This document shows, piece by piece, positions 46,401-54,260 of a stretch of 64,000 bases of DNA (position 1 is its first letter; each line of letters starts with the position of its first letter). A program made the position numbers and the translations under genes. This stretch comes from Anseongella ginsenosidimutans (lineage in GTDB: Bacteria > Bacteroidota > Bacteroidia > Sphingobacteriales > Sphingobacteriaceae). The notes beneath the pieces are model-generated. The model searched no databases, was not told the origin of the DNA, and saw only the letters and a list, made by a program, of their open reading frames with translations. The stretch is from the NCBI RefSeq assembly GCF_008033235.1, contig NZ_CP042432.1:2170001-2234000 (forward strand), read 5' to 3'.

Positions 46401-46611
46401 GAATGCTACCTTTTCCTACCTGTTTGACCAGAAGCTGATCAGCAGGTGGGGGATCCGTTCGCTGCGCCTGTATCTTTCGGCAAACAATATAATTACCTTC
46501 TCCAGGTACAGCGGGCCAAACCCTGAAAACGTGTCGGCGGTTGGCCGTGACATGTCAGCAGGGTACCCGGTGCCGAGGACGTATAATGTGGGGATAGATG
46601 TTGAATTTTAA
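43453..46611 (+). CDS. SusC/RagA-family TonB-linked outer membrane protein (second of pair)
   Basis: A 1052-residue transporter with full SusC architecture. A signal peptide ends near LMAQN; a CarboxypepD_reg domain follows (VTVSGTVTDSEAQTSLPGVA); the TonB box region is LDQVVVVGYR; the plug has VEQLLQGKVAGLNIQVNTGA and VEVLKDAQATALYGSRGAYG; the barrel ends TYNVGIDVEF. The start could be the first ATG at 43453 or the internal ATG at 43480. The stop overlaps the SusD start by one base. It is only moderately similar to the first SusC, so the two pairs are not a recent duplication. Confidence 0.94.
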   Translation: MPKPNSMKTGIIAWIGFLMALILPGTLMAQNKVTVSGTVTDSEAQTSLPGVAIYVDGDKMEGIGVTNLDGEYTVTVDEGARLIFRLLGYADFRVTARAGRTRVDVPLKLSESSLDQVVVVGYRAKARELTTGSAVVISGDELQDVPVSNVEQLLQGKVAGLNIQVNTGAPGFRGSAALRGLSALSVTGQGNETFLTPTSPLYVVDGVPIESDGNFEYGFQTPSPGMSPLSLIPQQDIESVEVLKDAQATALYGSRGAYGVILITTRRGMSKIPIVRYNSNFFLNTPPQLRTTLGGKFERNTRIQQILENGYYHDILRISTTPFLADSLNPFYANSTDWQDVFFGNSFNHSHNISISGGDPKFNYKSNLGYYNEKGVQENTGFSRYSLNMNMEYRPSEKLRVYGALFGAMGKRSVGSGQGLINRGVAENAATSSLMPGPSYFLTTSSIISSLKTRNNNSSKNLRANVDINYQLVPGLNVATSGSYDYTSDTEDTFTPAAANNQFSEVYGFNGRRSTIYNRNTISYYRSFNETHNFYVSGFNEFYIKKFQNSAIRQEKTPNDQFQGPLGFDGWYSRGGGLTGFRDERIASFAGTFSYDYKKKYVLDFSYRWDGTSLSGLENPYSKNPAIGFRWNFNKEKIFENADWLSYSSLRLSWGKNIVPTGSLLALYGNYVIRGTYNNNPRIGIDYNELPNLNLLPKTTTQYNLGLELGFLDNRLEIMYDTYYRQVDNEFLYKFLPDVTGFNTVGTNEAAMANYGHEISLTVRPLPPASKLVWSLTFNGAMNKDVLLQLPDAARQRIHVDNVTGQHILFRVGRNTLTNFLIDYQGVYASDLDVPVDPLTGLRYSTNRGNNSYFKGGDPIWEDINGDYVLNSLDNKASGNLQPLFTGGIYSYLSYKKFTLAVNAAITWRRSILNNALAERLAYFSNPFDAKALVDIGAIDYWRQEGDNAVYPYPFDYTNYGAKTPFRPDQTLFEEDGSYLKIANATFSYLFDQKLISRWGIRSLRLYLSANNIITFSRYSGPNPENVSAVGRDMSAGYPVPRTYNVGIDVEF

Positions 46612-48914
46612 TGATAGCAGCAATGAAAAAGTCTAAGTATATGATTTGCCTGCTGCTGGCCTTTGCCGCGGCCGGGCAGTACGGATGCAAGGAGTTCCTG
46701 GATGTGAAGCCGGTAGACAAGCTGACAGGAAATAATTTCTGGAAATCCCGGCAGGACGTGGAATCCTATATCTGGGATATTCATGGATTGTTCCGCGCCA
46801 AGATAGGCTCCACGCCTTTCTTGCCGGCTTCCGGGGATATCCGCTGCGGCATGATGGCTGAGACCCCGCAGATGGGGAACGGCCGTGATTATTTTGACCG
46901 CCTGGCGGCGAACGACCTGATGTATGCCTGCTACCCGACCGGGGGAGAATGGTGGCAGGCAACCTTTCATTTCGAGTACATTACCCGCTGGAAGGAATTC
47001 TACCAGGTGATCCAGGCCTGTAATATCCTGGATTATGAATTGGATAACCGCGAGGTGCCGGACCTTAGCGAAGCGGATATTAAAAGGTTCAAAGCCGAAG
47101 GGGCCTTTATGCGGTCGCTGAGTTATTTTTTCATCGTACGCTTATTCGGAGATGTGCCCTATTACCGGGAAGCCTACCAGCAGGATCCCCTGCCGCGGAC
47201 GGATATGATCACGGTGCTTAATAACTGTATAGAGGACCTGATGGCTGTGAAGAATGATCTCCCCTGGACCTTTGAAGATCCCGCCTACCAGGGCGTCCGG
47301 GTATCCCGGGGAAGCGCGCTGGCCCTGCTGATGCATATGAATATGTGGAATGCGGGCTTTGATCAGGGAAATAAGCAACATTATTACCGGCAAACTGCAG
47401 ACCTGGGCAAGGAACTGGTGGAAAGCGATGCCTACGAGCTGATGCCCATTGAAGACTTCCATCTTTTGTTCAAAGGAAGAACAAGAGAAGGCCTTTATGA
47501 AATCGCCCAGAATTTCAACTACGGGGAACTGGTGGGATATAATACATTTGCAGACATGGTGCTGCATTATCCGTATAAGCGGCCCGCCATTTCCCACCAG
47601 TACAGTTACAGTTATTTTCGTTCCGATTTCCTGCAGCGGCTTTATCCGCCCAGCCAGGCCGATGAGCGTACCGAAGTCTGGTTTGATAGCGGCATGTTCT
47701 CCGACGACGGAACCTTCCAGTTCCTGAAATTTACCAACGTTTACGCCATTGAAGATGGCGAAGACGTAAACCCGGACGGAAATATTATCATCTTCAGGTA
47801 TGCCGGCGCTATTTTGCTGAGGGCGGAAGCCCTGGCGGAACTTGGCGAAGAAAATGAGGCCATCCGTATGATGAACCTGGTCCGGCAGAGGGCCGGCGCC
47901 TCCAATTATAATGGTTCCGGCGGGCAGGCCCTCAAAGACGAAATATTTGCAGAAAGGGCACGGGAACTAATGGGAGAAGGGCATTATTTTTATGACCTGG
48001 TTCGTACCCGCCGGGTACTTGATTCCCGCTGGAGTTTTTACCCGCTTACCGAAGACCAGTTCAATCGCGGAGGATGGACCTGGCCCCTGGATCCTGCCGT
48101 TCAGAACAATAACCCGCTTATGACCCTCAATACTTACTGGCTGGGGGCGGACAGTAAGCCTTTACCAAAAAAATGTGCAATGAACAGATACAATAAGCAT
48201 TTGAAACGGACAGCCTGGCTGCTTTCAGGATTGATTCTCCTGGCCGCATCCTGTTCCAAAGATGAATATTATATGGATGGCGGCGTGTCGGACCCGCGGT
48301 TTGAGGGAAGCATTATCGAATACCTCGATTCCCAGCCCTTTCATTTTGATACCCTGGCCACTATTGTGCGGCTGGCAGGGCTGGAAGATGAATTTACCAA
48401 TGATTCGCTTACCTTTTTCGCGCCGACGGATAATACCATAAAGAATACGGTGGAAATCCTCAATGATCTCCTGTATTCGGGCGGGAAGGATACCATTAAA
48501 ACGCTTAACCAGGTGGACACCCTTTTATGGCGCAAGTATCTTTCGCGCTACCTGTTCGAAGGAGTCTTTGAATTGAAAGACTATCCGCAGATTGATTTTG
48601 AGGTGAAGCAGATCTACCCGGGACAGAATTTTTATTCCTATGACGGGGATGTGATGAATGTGGGCCTGATCTACCATGACCAAAACGGCGTGCAGTACGT
48701 GGGTTACCGGCAGCTTTCCATTTCCTTTATTCCGGATGTATCCCGGCCGGAGAGCAACTGGACCACGGCCCTGGTGGCTTCGGCCAATATCAGGCCGTTA
48801 AACGGGATGGTTCATGTACTGTCCGACGATCATACCTTCCTGTTTGACATGTTCAATCTCGCCAATGAGTTATCGATCGTGATGCCGGACGCAGGATCAA
48901 CGGCTGAACAATAA
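46611..48914 (+). CDS. SusD/RagB-family lipoprotein fused in frame to a fasciclin lipoprotein (as read)
   Basis: The frame as read is 767 codons. Residues 1-515 are a SusD protein (signal peptide with lipobox GQYGC, then FLDVKPVDKLTGNNFWKSRQ, the C-terminal FAERARELMGEGHYFYDLVR and NPLMTLNTYW). The rest is a second lipoprotein with its own internal signal peptide, which is impossible in one mature protein. Adding one G to the G5 run at 48143-48147 makes the SusD frame end LGGGQ-stop at 48155-48157, leaving the fasciclin gene to start at 48180. I therefore read two genes here. The start may be the ATG at 46623 (MKKSKYM). Confidence 0.8.
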   Translation: MIAAMKKSKYMICLLLAFAAAGQYGCKEFLDVKPVDKLTGNNFWKSRQDVESYIWDIHGLFRAKIGSTPFLPASGDIRCGMMAETPQMGNGRDYFDRLAANDLMYACYPTGGEWWQATFHFEYITRWKEFYQVIQACNILDYELDNREVPDLSEADIKRFKAEGAFMRSLSYFFIVRLFGDVPYYREAYQQDPLPRTDMITVLNNCIEDLMAVKNDLPWTFEDPAYQGVRVSRGSALALLMHMNMWNAGFDQGNKQHYYRQTADLGKELVESDAYELMPIEDFHLLFKGRTREGLYEIAQNFNYGELVGYNTFADMVLHYPYKRPAISHQYSYSYFRSDFLQRLYPPSQADERTEVWFDSGMFSDDGTFQFLKFTNVYAIEDGEDVNPDGNIIIFRYAGAILLRAEALAELGEENEAIRMMNLVRQRAGASNYNGSGGQALKDEIFAERARELMGEGHYFYDLVRTRRVLDSRWSFYPLTEDQFNRGGWTWPLDPAVQNNNPLMTLNTYWLGADSKPLPKKCAMNRYNKHLKRTAWLLSGLILLAASCSKDEYYMDGGVSDPRFEGSIIEYLDSQPFHFDTLATIVRLAGLEDEFTNDSLTFFAPTDNTIKNTVEILNDLLYSGGKDTIKTLNQVDTLLWRKYLSRYLFEGVFELKDYPQIDFEVKQIYPGQNFYSYDGDVMNVGLIYHDQNGVQYVGYRQLSISFIPDVSRPESNWTTALVASANIRPLNGMVHVLSDDHTFLFDMFNLANELSIVMPDAGSTAEQ
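48180..48914 (+). CDS. fasciclin-domain lipoprotein
   Basis: About 244 residues from an internal ATG within the fused frame. It begins with a lipoprotein signal peptide (RTAWLLSGLILLAASC) and contains a FAS1 domain: FTNDSLTFFAPTDNTIKNTV, then RKYLSRYLFEGVFELKDYPQ and LNGMVHVLSDDHTF. It is the counterpart of the first fasciclin protein but has no CBM modules. FAS1 domains mediate adhesion and are frequent next to SusCD pairs in this phylum. Its signal peptide is the main evidence that it is a separate gene. Confidence 0.78.
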   Translation: MNRYNKHLKRTAWLLSGLILLAASCSKDEYYMDGGVSDPRFEGSIIEYLDSQPFHFDTLATIVRLAGLEDEFTNDSLTFFAPTDNTIKNTVEILNDLLYSGGKDTIKTLNQVDTLLWRKYLSRYLFEGVFELKDYPQIDFEVKQIYPGQNFYSYDGDVMNVGLIYHDQNGVQYVGYRQLSISFIPDVSRPESNWTTALVASANIRPLNGMVHVLSDDHTFLFDMFNLANELSIVMPDAGSTAEQ

Positions 48915-48929
48915 ACCGCAAATAATCCA

Positions 48930-50513
48930 ATGATGAAAAAGACATACCTATTCCTTCTGGCGGCAATGACCCTTTTTGCAGGTTGCCAGGAAAAGGATGA
49001 AATATTTGAAGACCCTTACGCGGGCGGAAAGGAAGCGCTTGGCATTAAAATGGATCCTAACGTCCCCGCTTCGCCGGTAGGCGGACTGCCCGGAACAGAG
49101 GTTACCATCAGGGCGGCAGGCCTGGTTCCTTATAAGGATCAGCTGGAGTTTGCTTTCAACGGAACTCCGGCGGAAGTGCTGGAGGTTAGCGAAACGCAGA
49201 TAAAGGTCAAAGTTCCTTCATTTGCCAGTACGGGTGTGGTTTCGGTGTCTATCGGCAACCAGGTGTTCTTCGGGCCTAAGTTCACGGTACGGGGAAAGAT
49301 CAATATTGACCCTTCCTTCCGGGCGGTAGCCGGCACAGACGGAGGCATTAACCAGGTGCTTCCCCTGGTGGACGGGCGCTACCTGATCCTGGGAAATTTC
49401 ACGAATTACGATAACAAGGGCGTAGTGAAGAAGCTCAACCGGATCGTGATGACCACGAAGGACGGGGACCTGGATCGCTCGCCGCGGTTTGGAGAAGCTG
49501 CAAACGGCCAGCTGACCAGCGCGGTGCAGGCTTCGAACAAATTTGTGATTGCCGGCGGTTTCTCCGGCTTTGACGAACAGACAGGCAAGATCAGTAATAT
49601 CACCCGCCTGAACAACAACGGCACCATAGACACCATGTCAGTTACCACTTATACTGACTCCCTGATATGGGTGCCGGTTTTCAACGGCGGGACGGACCAG
49701 GGAATCAACGAGCTTTTCCTGCAGGGGGATAAGATCATCGGGGTGGGTAACTTCAGGTACCATGTAAGCCGCATTTACGATCAGCCGACCTATGACCTGG
49801 AAGCAGACAGCATTATACTTGACAGCGTGGAAATGAGGCAGGTGGTCCGTTTTAACATGGACGGTTCCCTGGATAAGACCTACCACTTTGATGATTCCAA
49901 AGAAATGGGTTTCCGGGCGGCCAACGGCCCTGTGCGGGACTCTTATATGGATGAAGAAGGCCGGCTGATACTGGTAGGTAACTTTACCACCTTTGACGGT
50001 GAACCGGCCGGGTCCATTGTCCGGCTGACGGCTGACGGTAAACTGGATGAAAGTTTCCAGGCCGGATCAGGAACCTCGGAAGCTATTTCATCCATTACCT
50101 ATAATGAACAAACGGAGAAATATCTGATAACAGGGAATTTCAGGAGCTACAACGGTACGGCTGTTTCCGGTATGGCGCTGCTGAACAAGGACGGGAGCCT
50201 GGATGCCTCCTTCCAGCCGGGAGAAATTGGCGGAGGTTATGTTTATTATGCCAAGCAATTGTCAGACGGAATGATCATTGCCAGCGGAGGATTCCAGGAG
50301 TATAACAAGGTACGAAGAAATGGTTTCATGATACTGGATAAGACGGGGAAGTTAATGGAAGGCTATAATTCCACCGGGCCGCTTAACGGCAGCCTGACAG
50401 GCGTTTTGGAAACCGAGGCCGGATCCGGCGAAAGGGCGCTGCTCCTGACCGGGTACTTCTACTATTTCGACGACAGGCAGGTAAATAATATTATCAGGGT
50501 CACATTGGATTGA
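48930..50513 (+). CDS. lipoprotein with IPT/TIG domain and delta-60-like repeats
   Basis: A 527-residue lipoprotein (lipobox LFAGC). Residues about 45-115 form an IPT/TIG Ig-like domain (GGLPGTEVTIRAAGLVP and VKVPSFASTGVVSVSIGN). The rest contains repeats of the delta-60 type: DGRYLILGNFTNYDN, EEGRLILVGNFTTFDGEP, TEKYLITGNFRSYNGT and DGMIIASGGFQEYN, each followed by a L(D)xSF-like segment, suggesting a beta-propeller of six or seven blades. TIG and propeller repeats commonly bind glycans at the surface. It lies between the fasciclin gene and the phosphatase-like gene, likely as a complex member. Confidence 0.8.
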   Translation: MMKKTYLFLLAAMTLFAGCQEKDEIFEDPYAGGKEALGIKMDPNVPASPVGGLPGTEVTIRAAGLVPYKDQLEFAFNGTPAEVLEVSETQIKVKVPSFASTGVVSVSIGNQVFFGPKFTVRGKINIDPSFRAVAGTDGGINQVLPLVDGRYLILGNFTNYDNKGVVKKLNRIVMTTKDGDLDRSPRFGEAANGQLTSAVQASNKFVIAGGFSGFDEQTGKISNITRLNNNGTIDTMSVTTYTDSLIWVPVFNGGTDQGINELFLQGDKIIGVGNFRYHVSRIYDQPTYDLEADSIILDSVEMRQVVRFNMDGSLDKTYHFDDSKEMGFRAANGPVRDSYMDEEGRLILVGNFTTFDGEPAGSIVRLTADGKLDESFQAGSGTSEAISSITYNEQTEKYLITGNFRSYNGTAVSGMALLNKDGSLDASFQPGEIGGGYVYYAKQLSDGMIIASGGFQEYNKVRRNGFMILDKTGKLMEGYNSTGPLNGSLTGVLETEAGSGERALLLTGYFYYFDDRQVNNIIRVTLD

Positions 50514-50538
50514 ACCGGGGATTTATAATCATAAGCGC

Positions 50539-52251
50539 ATGAAATACGTATTAATATGTTTGGCATTGCTGGGAGTACTGGTTGCCTGCAATGAAGGTTT
50601 TGAAAGGGTTCTTCCCGAAAGAGATTATACCGACACCACCAGCGCAATAGGAAAGCGCGCCAAGGTCCTTTACTTGATCGTTGACGGAGCCCGCGGACAG
50701 TCGGTCCGTTCGGCAGGCGCGGAAAATCTGCAATCTCTGCTTGACCACTCCATTTATTCCTTTAATTCGCTGAGCGATACGCTTGCGCTGAACGGAACTA
50801 CCTGGGCCGGCATGCTCACCGGGGTTCCCAAGGAGAAGCATGGCGTGCTGGACAATAATTTTACTTCGGACAGCCTGGATAAATACCCTGTGGTGTTTGA
50901 ACGGATCAAAGCGGCTTCCCCGGAGCGAAGAATAGCTGCATTTTCCACTTCAACGGCTTTCAAGAATAACCTGACAGACGGCGCGGACGTAAAAGAAGCC
51001 TTTTCAACGGACGAAGCCGTGAAAGATGCTGTTATTGAAGAGCTGGGGATGGACACCGCCTCGGTGGTGCTGGGGCAGTTCAGCCTGGTAGACGCCGCAG
51101 GCGCACAGTTCGGCTATGATGTTTCCGTGCCGCAGTACAAGGAGGCCATCCTGCAGTTTGACGAATACCTTGGCGAGATACTGACGGCCTTGAGAGCCCG
51201 GGAAGACTATGCGCAGGAAGACTGGCTGGTAGTAATTACCTCTAACCGCGGCGGTGACTTTCCCATTGATCCTTCGGAGGACGACAATACCATTTTCAGC
51301 GAACCGGCCGTCAATACCTTTGTGGTGCTGTACAACCCGGATTATCAGCCGACGTTAGTGGGAAAACCTTATACGGGTAACCGCTATGTGGGCGATTTTG
51401 TCCGGCTGAGAGGACAGGATGCCGGAGCCATTAACGCGATTGTGCCGGATGACCGCGGTTTGTATGATTTCGGCGATACGGTTGAATTCACGGTGGAGCT
51501 GAAGGTGAAAGTGATGCCCGGGAACCAGGGGAATTACCGCTATGCCTACCCTTCCATCCTGGCCAAGCGCGCTTCGTTCAATCCCGGGCAAGTTGGCTGG
51601 CTGATCTTCCTGGAACAGGATTACTGGATGATTAATTTCGGCCAGACAGGCAAAGGCAACCAACAGGTGAGGGGAACGCCTATCAGCGACGGCACCTGGC
51701 ACAGCATTGCGGCGGTGGTTCTTAACCGGGAGATCAGCGGTGTAAAAAGACGCGTGGTGCGCACCTTTACCGACGGGGTCTTTAATAACGAAATGATCCT
51801 GCCCGCCGACTGGGGCAATATTAATACTTCGGCCCCCTTAACGATGGGCTTTTTGCCGGGCTCCATTTCACAGGGGCCGGCCGATGTCTATATGGGCGAT
51901 GTCCGGATATGGCTTGCAGAGCTTCCCGACGAGATCATCAGCCAATATGCCTGCGATACCTTTGTGGATGAAAGCCATCCTTATTTCCTGTACCTGGCCG
52001 GTTACTGGCCCTGCAACGACGGCAGCGGAGGTGTATTTAAGGATTACAGCGCCGCGGAAAACGATTTTCAGTTGCAGGGCAGCTATGGCTGGGAGAATAT
52101 TAATGAGTTGATTTGCCCGCCCTCCTCCAGCGACCTGGCCGACCTTGTGCCAGGGAACCGGGATATCCCCCTGATCATTTTAAGCTGGCTAAACATTTCT
52201 TCCCGCCAGGAATGGGGCATGGACGGACGGGTATGGATTGATAATTATTAG
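50539..52251 (+). CDS. lipoprotein: degenerate alkaline-phosphatase-superfamily domain plus LamG-like domain
   Basis: A 570-residue lipoprotein (lipobox LLGVLVAC). The N-terminal part (about 40-300) is an alkaline-phosphatase/phosphodiesterase-superfamily fold: LIVDGARG with Asp49, NGTTWAGMLTG with the Thr nucleophile position (87-88) and KHGVLDNN. However the later metal ligands are altered: DxxGH reads DAAGA (185-189), and the usual SDHG reads SNRG (235-238). The C-terminal part (about 320-500) is a LamG/concanavalin-like sandwich, as in DUF4983 proteins. It is probably a binding subunit, not an active phosphatase. It is the last gene before a strong terminator. Confidence 0.78.
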   Translation: MKYVLICLALLGVLVACNEGFERVLPERDYTDTTSAIGKRAKVLYLIVDGARGQSVRSAGAENLQSLLDHSIYSFNSLSDTLALNGTTWAGMLTGVPKEKHGVLDNNFTSDSLDKYPVVFERIKAASPERRIAAFSTSTAFKNNLTDGADVKEAFSTDEAVKDAVIEELGMDTASVVLGQFSLVDAAGAQFGYDVSVPQYKEAILQFDEYLGEILTALRAREDYAQEDWLVVITSNRGGDFPIDPSEDDNTIFSEPAVNTFVVLYNPDYQPTLVGKPYTGNRYVGDFVRLRGQDAGAINAIVPDDRGLYDFGDTVEFTVELKVKVMPGNQGNYRYAYPSILAKRASFNPGQVGWLIFLEQDYWMINFGQTGKGNQQVRGTPISDGTWHSIAAVVLNREISGVKRRVVRTFTDGVFNNEMILPADWGNINTSAPLTMGFLPGSISQGPADVYMGDVRIWLAELPDEIISQYACDTFVDESHPYFLYLAGYWPCNDGSGGVFKDYSAAENDFQLQGSYGWENINELICPPSSSDLADLVPGNRDIPLIILSWLNISSRQEWGMDGRVWIDNY

Positions 52252-52263
52252 GAGTGAAAACCG

Positions 52264-52306
52264 ATGCCGTGCCAGGCTGCCTGGCACGGCATTACCGTTG
52301 TTTTTT
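52264..52306 (+). terminator. strong intrinsic terminator ending the Sus-like block
   Basis: ATGCCGTGCCAGG (52264-52276) pairs perfectly with CCTGGCACGGCAT (52280-52292) over a 3-base loop, followed after eight bases by six T residues. A new promoter starts directly after it. Confidence 0.88.
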
Positions 52307-52325
52307 ACGGCAAAATAGTTAACTT

Positions 52326-52333
52326 TATTTTTG
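52326..52333 (+). promoter_or_regulatory. -7 promoter element of the ECF sigma gene
   Basis: TATTTTTG matches TAnnTTTG exactly. The transcript would begin near 52340, leaving about 12 bases before the TTG start. Confidence 0.6.
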
Positions 52334-52351
52334 CGATAGAGTTTAATCCTT

Positions 52352-52978
52352 TTGATCCTAAACAGCAGCGAAGCAGTGGATAATCATTCAGACGATGAAG
52401 CCGGTTTAGTGAGTGGCGTCATTGATGGCGATGAACGTGCCTTTGCGCGGGTTTATGAAAAATATCACCGGCACCTTTATTTTTTCGCTCTGAAGTTTGT
52501 TAAGTCGGAAGAGCTGGCCGGCGAGGTGGTACACGATGTGTTTTTAAAAGTCTGGGAGAACCGGCGAAGGCTCAATAAAGAATTATCCTTCAGAGGGTAT
52601 TTGCTGACTATCTGCAAAAATCATGTACTAAACCTGCTGAAGCGGGCCAGCATGGAAACATCCATTAAGGCGGAGATCCTCCGAAATTGTCCGCCTTCCC
52701 ACGTGGAAACGGAGGATTCTATCCATTACGAAGATTATTATCAGTTTGCGCTCCGCGCAATTGAGCAGCTGCCGCCGCAGCGGCAGCTTGTGTTCAAAAT
52801 GTGCAGGATCGAAGGGAGAAGCTATGACGAAGTTGCCGCGGCCCTTGGCATTTCGAAGGGTACCGTAAGGGACCATTTGTTCAAGGGGAGCCGCTATGTG
52901 AAAGAATACCTTTCCGTGCATGCGGGTATTACTCTTCATCTGACTAGTGTTTTCTTGCTCATGCTGCCGTACCGGTAA
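52352..52978 (+). CDS. ECF-type RNA polymerase sigma-70 factor
   Basis: A 208-residue sigma factor. Region 2 is ERAFARVYEKYHRHLYFFAL with the -10-binding VVHDVFLKVWENR; region 4 is QLPPQRQLVFKMCRIEGRSY plus the helix-turn-helix DEVAAALGISKGTVRDHLFK. The C-terminal 18 residues are hydrophobic (LHLTSVFLLMLPY), which is common in Bacteroidota ECF10-type factors. No ATG is available, so TTG at 52352 is used; an in-frame stop lies at 52337. A FecR anti-sigma and an STN-containing SusC follow, the classic transenvelope relay: ligand at SusC, signal through STN to FecR, release of sigma. It presumably drives the downstream operon. Confidence 0.9.
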   Translation: MILNSSEAVDNHSDDEAGLVSGVIDGDERAFARVYEKYHRHLYFFALKFVKSEELAGEVVHDVFLKVWENRRRLNKELSFRGYLLTICKNHVLNLLKRASMETSIKAEILRNCPPSHVETEDSIHYEDYYQFALRAIEQLPPQRQLVFKMCRIEGRSYDEVAAALGISKGTVRDHLFKGSRYVKEYLSVHAGITLHLTSVFLLMLPYR

Positions 52979-53087
52979 CTGCCGCGCCTTCTGAACAGGC
53001 CCTAGTGTTCACCACACTAAAAAATATTTTCCGGCGGAGCATGCACTTTGCCTGCGCTGATTGTATAATCAGTACAAGCAGGTCAAG

Positions 53088-54215
53088 ATGGAGAACCGCA
53101 ATCAATTAAGAGCCTTACTGCGAAAGTATGTTTCGGGACAGAGCAGCCGGTCCGAATCGGAATTGGTATTGCAATGGCTACGGTCTCCCGAAGGCGGCCG
53201 GGAGTTAGCGCAGCTAATGGATGAGTTGTCGGAAACCGCATTTGAGAAACAACCGGGAATGGATCCCCGCAAAAGCGGCGAAATTTACAAGCGCCTTCGC
53301 GCCAGCATACAAGGTCTGGGCGAGCTGGAAGAGTTTGAAAGGCGCGAAAAACGAGAAAAACCGGAAATACCGGAAAGTCAGGAAAGTCAGGAAAGACCGG
53401 AAAAGTTAGAAAAGCCGGAAAGACCGGAAACCGGCCTGAGGCCGCTTAGCCCCGGGCGGGCCTATCACGTTAAGAAATGGCAGGCAGCTGCGTCCCTGCT
53501 TGGCTTCCTGCTTCTTTCAACGGCTGCTTTCTATGGGATAAGAGCTTATAATACAATTACCTATACAACGGGTTACGCGCAGCAGAAGGTGATCATCCTG
53601 CCCGATCAGTCCCGGGTGACATTAAACGGAAATTCCACCCTTTCCTTTCCCAGAAACTGGGATGACAAGGAAACCAGGGAGGTTCAACTGGAAGGGGAAG
53701 GCTATTTTGAAGTAAAGGAAAATAGAGAGAAAGCCTTTACTGTAAGCACTTCAGCAATCAGGATCAGTGTGCTGGGAACTACTTTCAACGTAAAATCCTA
53801 TGAAGAGGATAAAACCATTGAAACAACGCTGGTAGAGGGCAAAGTAGCGATCCGGAACCTTGGTAAAGGAGCCGCAAAGGCCGAAATAACCTTAGAACCA
53901 AATCAAAAAGCTACCTACGAAAAGGAATCTGCCGGTATAACGCTGGATAAGGTCAGGACTGAACTGTATACTTCCTGGAAAGACGGTCTCCTGGTCTTTG
54001 AGGATGAGCCTGTTGAAGAAATTGTCAGGGAACTGGAAAGATGGTATGGAGTAAGTATCGAGATAGAAGATAAAGCGTCGAAAAAGTGCAGGTTCACTAT
54101 TAAAATAAAAAATGAATCCCTTGATGAAGTGTTGAAATTGTTTTCATCAACGACTTCTGTAAGTTATTCAAATAAAAATGGAAAGATCCTCATCAAAGGA
54201 AAGCTGTGCAATTAA
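53088..54215 (+). CDS. FecR family anti-sigma regulator with extended charged linker
   Basis: About 375 residues from the ATG at 53088 (a TTG at 53061 gives nine extra). The cytoplasmic part binds sigma (residues 1-80). A strongly charged stretch then repeats EKPE/ERPE motifs (about residues 82-120), longer than usual in FecR. One membrane helix (AAASLLGFLLLSTAAFYGI) precedes the periplasmic FecR domain (VIILPDQSRVTLNGNSTLSF and TVSTSAIRISVLGTTFNVKS), which ends in a DUF4974/STN-like segment (SLDEVLKLFSSTTSVSYSNK). It senses the STN domain of the downstream SusC. Confidence 0.92.
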   Translation: MENRNQLRALLRKYVSGQSSRSESELVLQWLRSPEGGRELAQLMDELSETAFEKQPGMDPRKSGEIYKRLRASIQGLGELEEFERREKREKPEIPESQESQERPEKLEKPERPETGLRPLSPGRAYHVKKWQAAASLLGFLLLSTAAFYGIRAYNTITYTTGYAQQKVIILPDQSRVTLNGNSTLSFPRNWDDKETREVQLEGEGYFEVKENREKAFTVSTSAIRISVLGTTFNVKSYEEDKTIETTLVEGKVAIRNLGKGAAKAEITLEPNQKATYEKESAGITLDKVRTELYTSWKDGLLVFEDEPVEEIVRELERWYGVSIEIEDKASKKCRFTIKIKNESLDEVLKLFSSTTSVSYSNKNGKILIKGKLCN

Positions 54216-54260
54216 AAACCTAAACATAAAGAATGCGTATGAGCGAAATACTATAAGAAA

